A model generated the notes under the pieces. The model had not been told where the DNA came from. It worked only from the letters and a program-made list of their open reading frames with translations, and ran no database searches. This document shows, piece by piece, positions 1 through 6,969 of a stretch of DNA of 64,000 bases (the first letter of the stretch is position 1; each line of letters opens with the position of its first letter). The position numbers were made by a program, and so were the translations under genes. The stretch comes from JAFMKE01 sp964655225 (GTDB lineage Bacteria > Bacteroidota > Bacteroidia > Chitinophagales > UBA8649): assembly GCA_964655225.1 (NCBI GenBank), contig CAZZMB010000001.1, forward strand, positions 34,807 to 98,806, in the 5' to 3' direction.

Positions 1-272
1 CCGATCTTGTTAATTTTGATTTCCTCAATGAAAGGAGTGTGAATGGGAAAAACCCTTTCAACGCCAATTCCGTTAGACATTTTTCTAACCGTAAACATTT
101 TATCGGTTCCTTCACCTCTTACATTGATTACATCACCTTTAAATATTTGGATACGCTCTTTACCGCCTTCAATAATTCTATAAGAAACAGAAACATTGTC
201 CCCAGCTTTGAAGCTTGGAATATTTTCTTTTCTCACAAATGAATCCTGTACTAATTTTATTTCTTTTTCCAT
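1..272 (-). CDS. rplS: 50S ribosomal protein L19 (3' end cut by window)
   Basis: Reading the minus strand from the ATG at 272 gives about 90 residues beginning MEKEIKLVQDSF, with FKAGDNVSVSYRIIEGGKERIQ, FKGDVI and RKMSNGIGVERVFPIHTP, the conserved core of bacterial L19, a large-subunit protein at the 30S/50S interface. The C-terminus lies outside the window. It is the last gene of the rpsP-rimM-trmD-rplS order, which is conserved in many bacteria. About 70 bp separate it from trmD, and a TAnnTTTG promoter box lies in that gap, so it can be transcribed on its own. The identity is secure; only the end is missing. Confidence 0.95.
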   Translation of the reverse strand, partial: MEKEIKLVQDSFVRKENIPSFKAGDNVSVSYRIIEGGKERIQIFKGDVINVRGEGTDKMFTVRKMSNGIGVERVFPIHTPFIEEIKINKI

Positions 273-295
273 GATATAAATTAAATTTCGGAGTG

Positions 296-303
296 CAAAG
301 ATA
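296..303 (-). promoter_or_regulatory. Promoter -7 box for rplS (TATCTTTG)
   Basis: The minus strand reads TATCTTTGCACTCCG, a perfect match to the Bacteroidota -7 box TAnnTTTG, 23 bp upstream of the rplS ATG. No clear TTG -33 element is seen. The 11-mer TTTGCACTCCG recurs in the rpsP promoter. Confidence 0.55.
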
Positions 304-341
304 AATTTTATTTGTGAATAAAATACTATGATGCCCACAAA

Positions 342-1028
342 TTATTCTTCATTGTCCTCTAAAATGTCCGGGCGTCTTTTTTTTGTTCGTTTTAGGCTTT
401 GTTCATAGCGCCAATCATCAATTGCACCATCATTTCCGCTCAACAGAATATCGGGTACTTTTAACCCTTGCCAATCGCGCGGTCTGGTATAAACTGGTGG
501 GGCTAATAACTGATCTTGAAAAGAATCAAACAGGGCAGAAGTTTCATCACTTAAAACACCGGGCAATAATCGACCAATACTATCCACAAGCACTGCGGCA
601 GCAAGTTCACCACCGGAAAGTACATAGTCTCCAATAGAAATCTCCATCGTCACATACTTTTCTCTGATTCGCTCATCAATACCCTTGTAATGTCCGCAAA
701 TCAATAATAAATTCTTTTGAAGGGATAGCGTATTAGCTATTTGCTGTTTGTAAGGTAATCCGTCTGGTGTAAGGTAGATGATTTCATCAAACTGATGTTC
801 AGCCATCAATTCCTCAATGCATCGCGCAAGTGGCTCGCAACTCATGACCATGCCGGCGCCACCGCCAAACTGATAATCATCTATTTGCTGATGTTTACCA
901 ATGCCGTATTCTCTTAAGTTTATGAGGGTTACATTCAATAAGCCTTTATCTTGAGCACGCTGCATGATGCTGTGACTTAAGGGACTTTCTAATAGTTTAG
1001 GTAATGCTGTTATTATGATAATATTCAT
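342..1028 (-). CDS. trmD: tRNA (guanine-N1-)-methyltransferase TrmD
   Basis: TrmD methylates G37 of tRNAs that have G at position 36, using S-adenosylmethionine, which prevents +1 frameshifting. The 228-residue length is typical. The start MNIIIITALP with SPLSHSIMQRAQDKG matches the family N-terminus. GGGAGMVM (about 55-62), the knot segment LICGHYKGIDERI (about 109-121) and IGDYVLSGGELAA (about 132-144) form the SPOUT trefoil-knot cofactor site. It lies 12 bp downstream of rimM and is probably cotranscribed with it. Cytoplasmic housekeeping enzyme. Confidence 0.96.
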   Translation of the reverse strand: MNIIIITALPKLLESPLSHSIMQRAQDKGLLNVTLINLREYGIGKHQQIDDYQFGGGAGMVMSCEPLARCIEELMAEHQFDEIIYLTPDGLPYKQQIANTLSLQKNLLLICGHYKGIDERIREKYVTMEISIGDYVLSGGELAAAVLVDSIGRLLPGVLSDETSALFDSFQDQLLAPPVYTRPRDWQGLKVPDILLSGNDGAIDDWRYEQSLKRTKKRRPDILEDNEE

Positions 1029-1040
1029 AGACTTAAAATT

Positions 1041-1595
1041 CTATTTAAGATATAGCTTGATTAGTCCTTCAGGTAAGTTGCAATATATTTTTTTATTGAG
1101 TTCATCGATTTTGATGATGATAGATTCAACAAAAGGTATGTATATTTCTTTATTTTTATAAAACACCAAAAGATTATCATGGCCATTCTCATTTTCAAGT
1201 ACATCTTCCACCATGCCTAACTCGCCATCTTGTTTATCAATGACTATAAAACCAAAAAGGTAATCATAGCTTTCTATAGTCTCAAAATATTTATCGTAGA
1301 GTTCCTCTTCGATTAAGCAAGTTAAATTTTTCAAAGCCAGTGCATCTTGTTCATCATTAATATCCTCCAATAGTACTTTAACTTTACCTTGTGGCTCGAC
1401 TTTGTAGCTAATTACTTGAAAGGGGACGGGTTTGCCAAACTGCAAAAACCAAACGAAAGCAGGTTGTTCGTTGTTATGCTTAGGTGGGCAATCCAGCTGA
1501 ATATGAATTTGACCTTTAAATCCTAAGGTTCTTTGAACATAACCAATAGAAACTAGCTTTGGAAAAATCTGATATGTAGGGGAAGAACTTTGCAC
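1041..1595 (-). CDS. rimM: Ribosome maturation factor RimM
   Basis: RimM binds S19 and helps mature the head of the 30S subunit. The 184-residue protein has the N-terminal RimM barrel (SIGYVQRTLGFKGQIHIQL, about 16-34) and a PRC-barrel half with LFGFIVIDKQDGELGMVEDV and a DNLLVFYKNKEIYIPFVESII segment, both in the family order. The start codon is GTG; no in-frame ATG lies upstream before a stop, so this start is the best available. It sits between the terminator that follows rpsP and trmD. No strong promoter is seen in the short gap, so it may depend on read-through. Confidence 0.92.
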   Translation of the reverse strand: MQSSSPTYQIFPKLVSIGYVQRTLGFKGQIHIQLDCPPKHNNEQPAFVWFLQFGKPVPFQVISYKVEPQGKVKVLLEDINDEQDALALKNLTCLIEEELYDKYFETIESYDYLFGFIVIDKQDGELGMVEDVLENENGHDNLLVFYKNKEIYIPFVESIIIKIDELNKKIYCNLPEGLIKLYLK

Positions 1596-1671
1596 GGATT
1601 GTATGAGGGTGTTTAATTTTACCAGGTTTTTAAGTAACCAGCCTCGCTAAGTTATGGATTAATGATAAAAC

Positions 1672-1707
1672 AAAAAAGCCATCCACTGTTTCGCGGATGG
1701 CTTTTTT
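1672..1707 (-). terminator. Hairpin terminator between rpsP and rimM
   Basis: A 7-bp GC-rich stem (GCCATCC/GGATGGC, 1678-1684 with 1695-1701) and a 10-nt loop are flanked by A6 on one side and T6 on the other, so it can end transcription in either direction. On the minus strand it follows the rpsP stop at 1723 and precedes rimM. Confidence 0.85.
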
Positions 1708-1722
1708 AGAAATATGTGAAGA

Positions 1723-2481
1723 TTATTCTTCTGTTTTTTCTTCTTCAGCTGTTTCAGTTGTCTCTTCAGGAGCAACATCTTTAGCTGGGGCTTCTTCTTC
1801 AACAACTTCTTCAGTAGCCTCTTCAGCCGGAGCTTCTTCAACAACAGCTGTTTCAGTGGTCTCATCGGCAGTAGCCTCTTCAACAACAGCTTCTTCAACA
1901 ACAGCTTCTTCAGTTGTCTTTTCAGTAGGAGCTTCTTGAGTTGTTTCTTCAGTAGTTTCTCCTTCAGCCGGAGCGGCCTTAGCATCTTCTTCAGCTAGTT
2001 TCGCTGCTTCGGCAGCTTCAGCCTCAGCTTCAACTGCAGCTTTAGCTACCAGTTTGGCGGAACGCTTAGTTGCTTCATCAGCATTTCTCTTCGTACGTTT
2101 CTCTTCAATTTTTTGAAGTTCTTTCTCTAATCTAGCTTGAACTTTAGTCATTTTAGCTTCAACCCATTCCGCATATAGTTTGTCTGCTTCATCTTGATCG
2201 AAGGCACCTTTTGTAACACCTCTTTGAAGGTGCTTTTTATATAGAACTCCTTTAAAGGTTAGTACTTTTTTAGCAGTATTGGTGGGTTGCGCACCATCCA
2301 TTACCCATTTGAAGGCTTTGTCAACATCTAGGTTGATTGTAGCTGGCACAGTCAGTGGATTGTAATCCCCGATACGTTCAATAAATTTACCATCACGCTT
2401 ATTTCTTGAATCGGCAACGATAATATGGTAGAAGGGTCTTTTTGATCTACCGTGTCTTTGTAATCTGATTTTTACTGGCAT
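1723..2481 (-). CDS. rpsP: 30S ribosomal protein S16 with long acidic C-terminal extension
   Basis: Residues 1-82 are a standard S16 core (MPVKIRLQRHGRSKRPFYHI, then DSRNKRDGKFIERIGDYNP), a small-subunit assembly protein. The protein is 252 residues, against about 80 in Escherichia coli. Residues 83-148 are a charged, probably helical extension rich in K, R and E. Residues 150-252 are almost only E, A, T, V and P, with EEAVV and TTEE repeats. Bacteroidota S16 proteins often carry an extension, but this tail is long and low in complexity. It is transcribed from its own promoter near 2540 and followed by a strong terminator. Confidence 0.95.
   Translation of the reverse strand: MPVKIRLQRHGRSKRPFYHIIVADSRNKRDGKFIERIGDYNPLTVPATINLDVDKAFKWVMDGAQPTNTAKKVLTFKGVLYKKHLQRGVTKGAFDQDEADKLYAEWVEAKMTKVQARLEKELQKIEEKRTKRNADEATKRSAKLVAKAAVEAEAEAAEAAKLAEEDAKAAPAEGETTEETTQEAPTEKTTEEAVVEEAVVEEATADETTETAVVEEAPAEEATEEVVEEEAPAKDVAPEETTETAEEEKTEE
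1878..1912. repeat. 15-bp tandem repeat in the rpsP tail
   Basis: The unit CTTCAACAACAGCTT occurs twice without change (1878-1892 and 1893-1907) with a partial third copy. On the coding strand it encodes the repeated EEAVV block. In-frame 15-bp units point to expansion by slippage. Similar but imperfect units continue through about 1740-1960. Confidence 0.75.
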
Positions 2482-2537
2482 AAAATTAATTTAGCTTTGT
2501 AATTGTTAAAAAATATCCGCTTCTCAAAAACGGAGTG

Positions 2538-2545
2538 CAAAAGTA
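2538..2545 (-). promoter_or_regulatory. Promoter -7 box for rpsP (TACTTTTG)
   Basis: The minus strand reads TACTTTTGCACTCCG, matching TAnnTTTG, about 57 bp upstream of the rpsP ATG. It shares TTTGCACTCCG with the rplS promoter. Confidence 0.5.
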
Positions 2546-2790
2546 ATATTAATTTTTATTCTTTTGTTAATGATTTTTCTATTTTATTTCCTAATAGATC
2601 TAAACCTGATCAGAGAACATTTCCATGGCTTTTCCCTTTTCTTCCATTTGCTCTAGGCTCTTCATGACTTAAGCTTTTAACCATACAATCGCTTTGTCCA
2701 TTTAGTCATTGAATTCGCTAACAAACTTAGTAATTTCAATGCTTTCAAAACTTGGCACATTAATAGTTTTGTTTTTTTTTAGGAAAATCT

Positions 2791-2845
2791 TTTACTTCAC
2801 TTAAAACCTCACCTTCATTAATTGCTTTACATTCCGGTATTGCAC
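2791..2845. repeat. 55-bp direct repeat, left copy flanking the gap
   Basis: These 55 bases recur exactly at 2946-3000, immediately on the other side of the run of N. This is most simply an unmerged overlap of two contig ends. Confidence 0.9.
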
Positions 2846-2945
2846 NNNNNNNNNNNNNNNNNNNNNNNNNNNNNNNNNNNNNNNNNNNNNNNNNNNNNNN
2901 NNNNNNNNNNNNNNNNNNNNNNNNNNNNNNNNNNNNNNNNNNNNN
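2846..2945. other. Assembly gap of 100 N
   Basis: Exactly 100 N, the usual placeholder for a gap of unknown size. Both edges carry the same 55 bp, so the true sequence may contain no gap at all. Confidence 0.98.
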
Positions 2946-3000
2946 TTTACTTCACTTAAAACCTCACCTTCATTAATTGCTTTACATTCCGGTATTGCAC
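2946..3000. repeat. 55-bp direct repeat, right copy flanking the gap
   Basis: Exact copy of 2791-2845. If the two are one sequence, the real distance between rpsP and the acyl-CoA synthetase is 155 bp shorter than shown. Confidence 0.9.
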
Positions 3001-3009
3001 GATTATCTA

Positions 3010-4653
3010 CTATTCAAAAATTATAGATTCTTTCTGGGCATACCAGTTCAAGTAGCTGTCTCGATGGATTTTTTCAATACTATTTCGTTTAACTTTCATA
3101 GTTGGAGTTGTTAAGCCATTTTCGATATTCCAATCCGATTGCATAACGATTACTTTTTCAAGTTTTTCATGCTTTTCAAACATTGGGCAAACTTCGTTTA
3201 AGCTTATGGATAAACTAGCTGATAGTTCTTCTTTTGATTTCGAAAGGCCCAATTCTGAACGAGTGATTAGAGCAATAGGCATGGGTAAACCTGTTCCCAC
3301 AATGCAAATTTGTTCAATATCGGTGTTTTTTGAAAACTCTAATTCAATAGGTGAGGGTGAAATGTATTTGCCTTTATCCGTTTTAAACTGGTCTTTTACT
3401 CGTCCAATAATGGTAAGGAAACCTTCTTGATCGTATTCACCACAATCCCCAGTTTTGAAGTAGCCTTCCTCATCAAAAACTTCTGCAGTTACTTCAGGAT
3501 TTTTGTAGTACCCCTTAAACATACATTTATTCTTGATGCATATTTCTCCTTCATTAGATAATTTAATTTGTACACCTGACCAAGGTTTCCCGACAGTTCC
3601 AATTTTAATTTCCTCAGGAAGGTTTTTGTGCGACAAAACACAATCCTCAGTCATCCCATAAACTTCTAAAACAGTAATCCCAATTGTCTTATACCACTCA
3701 ATAAGGCTGGCAGCCAATGGAGCCGCACCGGAAATACAATATTTTGCACTACCCAACCCTAATTTTTCTTTTAATTTCTTCTTAATTATAGAATTTATAA
3801 TAGGTATTTTTAAAAGTATGTTCAACTTGCTTTGTGGTAATTTTTCGAGAATCTTTTCTTGAAATTTTGTCCATATTCTAGGCACGGCAAAAAACAAATG
3901 CGGCTCACACTCACCGAGGTTAGTGGCAAAAGTTGCTAAAGATTCTGCAAAGGTAAACTCCGCCCCTTTAAAGATGCCAAATGTTCCAATACCCATTCGC
4001 TCTGCCACATGTGCTAGAGGTAGGTATGAAAATAATCGAGGATGGTTATCTAGCTTTAGCTCTTTGCTGAAAATCTTTACACTTTCAGCAAAATTTCCAA
4101 TACTATGCATTACACCTTTTGGTATTCCTGTAGTTCCTGAAGTGTATATAATAGTATGCAAGTCGTCAAGATCAGGATTAGGCATTTCTTGGAGTGCTTT
4201 GCCATTTTTAACGATATCTTCCCACTGCTCGCCTTCTTGAATGCCAAATAAGCCGAGACCTACTTTAGCAATATTCGGAATTCCCCCTCTTTGTGGCTCA
4301 AAATTATCAAGCTTACCTATGATAATAGCTTTAGATTCACTGTGCAATAGCACTTGGTTTATACCTTCTGCATTTAAAGTAGGGTAGATAGGAATAGAAA
4401 CATGATCAGCCATCATGATCGCTAAATCAGCCATAATCCAATGCCCACAATTTTTAGATAATAAGGCAATATGACTCCGTCTTGGTAAATTTAAAGACTT
4501 TAAGTAAGTGGCTATCTTTCGTACTTCTTGGCCTGCCTCTTCGAAGGTATAGTTAAGCACATCACCTTCAATGTGCTGTTTGAAGAAAATTCTATTGGGA
4601 GTTTGCAATTCCCAATGTAAAAAAGCATTTAAAGGAGTTTGTAGTTTGGTCAT
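3010..4653 (-). CDS. AMP-binding long-chain acyl-CoA synthetase
   Basis: This enzyme activates a fatty acid to acyl-AMP and then acyl-CoA. The 547-residue protein has the AMP-binding P-loop TSGTTGIPKG (171-180), the VYGMTEDC motif, the YFKTGDCGEYDQEG motif and GRVKDQFKTDKGKYISP, the set seen in FadD and eukaryotic ACSL-type ligases. I chose the ATG at 4653 (MTKLQTPLNA) because the family usually begins close to this point and the in-frame extension to 4722 has no family character. The gene stands alone on its strand. An inverted repeat lies 62-83 bp upstream. Chain-length preference cannot be read from the sequence. Confidence 0.9.
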   Translation of the reverse strand: MTKLQTPLNAFLHWELQTPNRIFFKQHIEGDVLNYTFEEAGQEVRKIATYLKSLNLPRRSHIALLSKNCGHWIMADLAIMMADHVSIPIYPTLNAEGINQVLLHSESKAIIIGKLDNFEPQRGGIPNIAKVGLGLFGIQEGEQWEDIVKNGKALQEMPNPDLDDLHTIIYTSGTTGIPKGVMHSIGNFAESVKIFSKELKLDNHPRLFSYLPLAHVAERMGIGTFGIFKGAEFTFAESLATFATNLGECEPHLFFAVPRIWTKFQEKILEKLPQSKLNILLKIPIINSIIKKKLKEKLGLGSAKYCISGAAPLAASLIEWYKTIGITVLEVYGMTEDCVLSHKNLPEEIKIGTVGKPWSGVQIKLSNEGEICIKNKCMFKGYYKNPEVTAEVFDEEGYFKTGDCGEYDQEGFLTIIGRVKDQFKTDKGKYISPSPIELEFSKNTDIEQICIVGTGLPMPIALITRSELGLSKSKEELSASLSISLNEVCPMFEKHEKLEKVIVMQSDWNIENGLTTPTMKVKRNSIEKIHRDSYLNWYAQKESIIFE

Positions 4654-5054
4654 GGTTGGTGTATTTAAGTCATAAATATAATAAAAGATTTTTCGTAACA
4701 CTATTTTCAATGGCAAGCACATGTGCAGTGGTGCTTATGAATGATTGCTATCTAAACTATCTTATCTTTTACCTTATTTCTTTACTCTCTTTGTGCACTT
4801 GAGTTCTCAGTTGAGTTAATGATAATGCTCACATATATATAACATTGGTTATGAAATTAAAAATATATGAAAATTATTCCAGTTTTATTTAAATAATAGC
4901 TTACTCTACCTATCATCATTAACTTTTACCGCTTTCTTTCAAACATTTTGCATACAATAAACTACACTTCTTAAAATGATATGGATTTTTATCCGTTTAG
5001 ATGTTGTCAATTCAAAAGAATAAACTGCATTTTTGTTGACGTAAAGTATACATC
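4654..5054. other. Intergenic region between divergent acyl-CoA synthetase and ddl, with an inverted repeat
   Basis: No gene is supported here. AAGCAC (4715-4720) and GTGCTT (4731-4736) form an inverted repeat that overlaps the 10-bp palindrome GCACATGTGC (4717-4726), upstream of the acyl-CoA synthetase. It could be an operator. The rest is AT-rich and must hold the promoters of both genes, but no clean TAnnTTTG box is seen for either. Confidence 0.35.
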
Positions 5055-6041
5055 ATGGCCCAAAAACTTAAACTCGCCATCTTAACTGGTGGCTCATCTG
5101 CAGAATCGGAAGTCTCTTTAAAGAGTGCTCGGGTAGTCTTGGAAAATTTAGATCCACAGAAGTACGATACACACTTTGTCGATATGTCATCCTTTCCTTG
5201 GCAAGTTAAAGATGCACAGGGAAAGCTTTATGATTTGGATTTAAACACTTTCGGAATTGCAGGGATCAATCATCAATATGAGTTTGCCTTTTTGGCAATT
5301 CATGGCACACCAGCCGAAGATGGTAAAGTACAAGGATATTTGGACTTAATGGGGGTTCCATATTCCTCATGCTCAGTGCTAGCTTCGGCAATAACCTTTG
5401 ATAAAGATATCACTAAGCAATTACTCAAGGAAATAGCTATTCCCGTAGCTAAGTCTTTGTTGATCACAAAATCTAATGGATTGAATATTCAAGATGTTAA
5501 TGATAAATTAACTTATCCTGTATTTGTTAAGCCCAATAAAAATGGCTCAAGTTATGGGATTTCTAAAGTTAAAGAAGCAAGCGCTTTTGAAGAGGCTTTA
5601 TTTGATGCACTTAAATATGACGATGAAGTTCTCGTCGAAGAATTTATAGATGGTCGAGAGTTGGCATGTGGTCTTATGGAGGACAAAGAAAAATTAGTGT
5701 GTTTTCCAATAACCGAAATTTCAACGGATAACGAATTTTTCGACTATGAAGCTAAATATTTAGGTAAATCTAGAGAAGTTACGCCAGCACCCATAAGTGA
5801 GGAGCAAAAGAAGCGTTGTTTTGAATGGACCAAAAAAATTTATAGACACTTAAAATTATCGGGAGCTGTGCGGGTAGATTATTTCTTAAAAGAGAATAAG
5901 TTCTACTTTTTAGAGGTCAATAGTATTCCTGGCCTATCAGCAGCGAGCTTATTGCCCCAACAAGCTATGGCTCATGGTCTTTCTTTAGCCGCATTCTTTG
6001 ATAAGATAATCACAAATGCAATGCAGAAAGGAAACAATTAA
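5055..6041 (+). CDS. ddl: D-alanine--D-alanine ligase
   Basis: Ddl joins two D-alanines with ATP to make the terminal dipeptide of peptidoglycan precursors in the cytoplasm. The 328-residue protein begins with the Ddl signature GGSSAESEVSLKSA (12-25), contains FLAIHGTPAEDGKVQGYLDLMGVPYSS, the ATP-grasp segment PVFVKPNKNGSSYGISKV, the EEFIDGRELACG stretch, and ends with FLEVNSIPGLSAASLLPQQ, which carries metal- and ligand-binding residues. It is followed after 46 bp by the PASTA gene, an order I know from other Bacteroidota. Complete and ordinary in length. Confidence 0.96.
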   Translation: MAQKLKLAILTGGSSAESEVSLKSARVVLENLDPQKYDTHFVDMSSFPWQVKDAQGKLYDLDLNTFGIAGINHQYEFAFLAIHGTPAEDGKVQGYLDLMGVPYSSCSVLASAITFDKDITKQLLKEIAIPVAKSLLITKSNGLNIQDVNDKLTYPVFVKPNKNGSSYGISKVKEASAFEEALFDALKYDDEVLVEEFIDGRELACGLMEDKEKLVCFPITEISTDNEFFDYEAKYLGKSREVTPAPISEEQKKRCFEWTKKIYRHLKLSGAVRVDYFLKENKFYFLEVNSIPGLSAASLLPQQAMAHGLSLAAFFDKIITNAMQKGNN

Positions 6042-6075
6042 AGCCAATAAAACCCGTTTTACTCCTAATAAATAA

Positions 6076-6083
6076 TATTTTTG
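6076..6083 (+). promoter_or_regulatory. Possible promoter -7 box (TATTTTTG) before the PASTA gene
   Basis: A TAnnTTTG match ends 4 bp before the ATG at 6088. Transcription from it would give a nearly leaderless mRNA. No -33 TTG is seen, and AT-rich sequence yields this match by chance fairly often. Confidence 0.3.
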
Positions 6084-6087
6084 CAGA

Positions 6088-6969
6088 ATGAAAGAATGGT
6101 TATCCTTTTTAATAAGTAAAACCTTGTGGAAACACTTAGGGCTTATTTTGATTGCCTTTTTTGTTTTTGTACTTCTTTTGTTTAAATGGTTTGATTTTTA
6201 CACTTTACATGGAGAGTCCTTAACCCTAAACGACTTAAATGAGCTTACTATTGAGCAAGCGATAGAAGTCCTGCAGGAAAAAGAATTGAATTATAATATT
6301 GTTGATTCGGCATCCTTTAATCCTAATTTCTTGTCGCATGCGGTTATCCAGCAAGACCCGGCACCTAATTCTAAAGTGAAGAAAGGAAGAACAATTTATC
6401 TGTGGTTGAATGCAGGGGCGCCGCCTTTCAAAGCGATTCCTTGTTTAATGGGCAATGCGACCTTGGAGGAAGCATTTGATCGCTTACCTCAAGTGGGGTT
6501 CGACATAGGTGATATAGATTATATACCGATGGAGGAGTTAAAGGAAGGAAATCCAATTTTGGAAATGCTTATTGAAGATGAAGAAATAGTGTGTGGAGAT
6601 AAAGCACAATATGGAACAAAAATCGATTTGATTGTAGGCGAAAAGGCAGGTGCTAACAAAGTTAAAGTGCCTCTGCTTTTAGGGAAAACATTGGCTGAAG
6701 CTAAGTTTTTATTGAATGCTGATTTAAATTTTGGAACTGTAATGTATGAAGAGGATGGGCTTATAGATTCTTCAAGTGCGATTATTTACAAGCAGCTCCC
6801 TAATTACGGAAATGAGGCTATTCGTGTAGGAAGTACCATTGATATTTGGTTGCAGCAAGATTTACCTGAATCGGTCAGTGAGCGTTTACAAACTATTAAA
6901 AATGACACCAGTGAAACGGGGTCTTTGATTGATGCAGTTCAAGAAATAAACTATGTGGATGAAGAGTAG
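6088..6969 (+). CDS. Membrane-anchored PASTA domain protein
   Basis: PASTA domains bind peptidoglycan or beta-lactam-like ligands, typically at the end of Ser/Thr kinases or PBPs. This 293-residue protein has a short cytoplasmic N-terminus, one membrane segment (about 17-36) and then three PASTA-like repeats (about 42-110, 113-184, 190-256), recognisable from LTIEQAIEVLQEKELNYNIV, ATLEEAFDRLPQVGFDIG and KTLAEAKFLLNADLNFGTV and from the closing GRTIYLWLNAG and GSTIDIWLQQ strands. No kinase or transpeptidase domain is attached. It lies between ddl and a T9SS cargo gene, whose start it overlaps. A role in sensing or organising cell wall is inference. Confidence 0.85.
   Translation: MKEWLSFLISKTLWKHLGLILIAFFVFVLLLFKWFDFYTLHGESLTLNDLNELTIEQAIEVLQEKELNYNIVDSASFNPNFLSHAVIQQDPAPNSKVKKGRTIYLWLNAGAPPFKAIPCLMGNATLEEAFDRLPQVGFDIGDIDYIPMEELKEGNPILEMLIEDEEIVCGDKAQYGTKIDLIVGEKAGANKVKVPLLLGKTLAEAKFLLNADLNFGTVMYEEDGLIDSSSAIIYKQLPNYGNEAIRVGSTIDIWLQQDLPESVSERLQTIKNDTSETGSLIDAVQEINYVDEE

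Larger units (their letters stand above)
2600..3000 (-). pseudogene. Decayed small gene interrupted by the scaffold gap
   Basis: The minus strand directly after the acyl-CoA synthetase stop translates as AIPECKAINEGEVLSEVKDF. It then shifts frame at a run of nine A (around 2772-2780) and continues as VPSFESIEITKFVSEFND, stop, MDKAIVWLKA, stop, VMKSLEQMEEKGKAMEMF. The pieces read like one small helical protein of about 100 residues broken by a frameshift and two stops. No start codon is found. The sequence lies beside an assembly gap, so sequencing error is possible, but three separate lesions favour real decay. Function unknown. Confidence 0.4.

Noticed and set aside
1740..1960. Repeat array that at first sight might be taken for a CRISPR or VNTR locus
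   Set aside because: The units are 15 bp or less without spacers, lie in frame inside rpsP and encode the EEAVV-type tail.
1659..1985. Long open frames on both strands across the rpsP tail, such as a Leu/Lys-rich 108-residue frame and a Ser/Ala-rich 80-residue frame
   Set aside because: They are by-products of the repetitive GAA/GCT-rich coding sequence of the S16 tail read in other frames.
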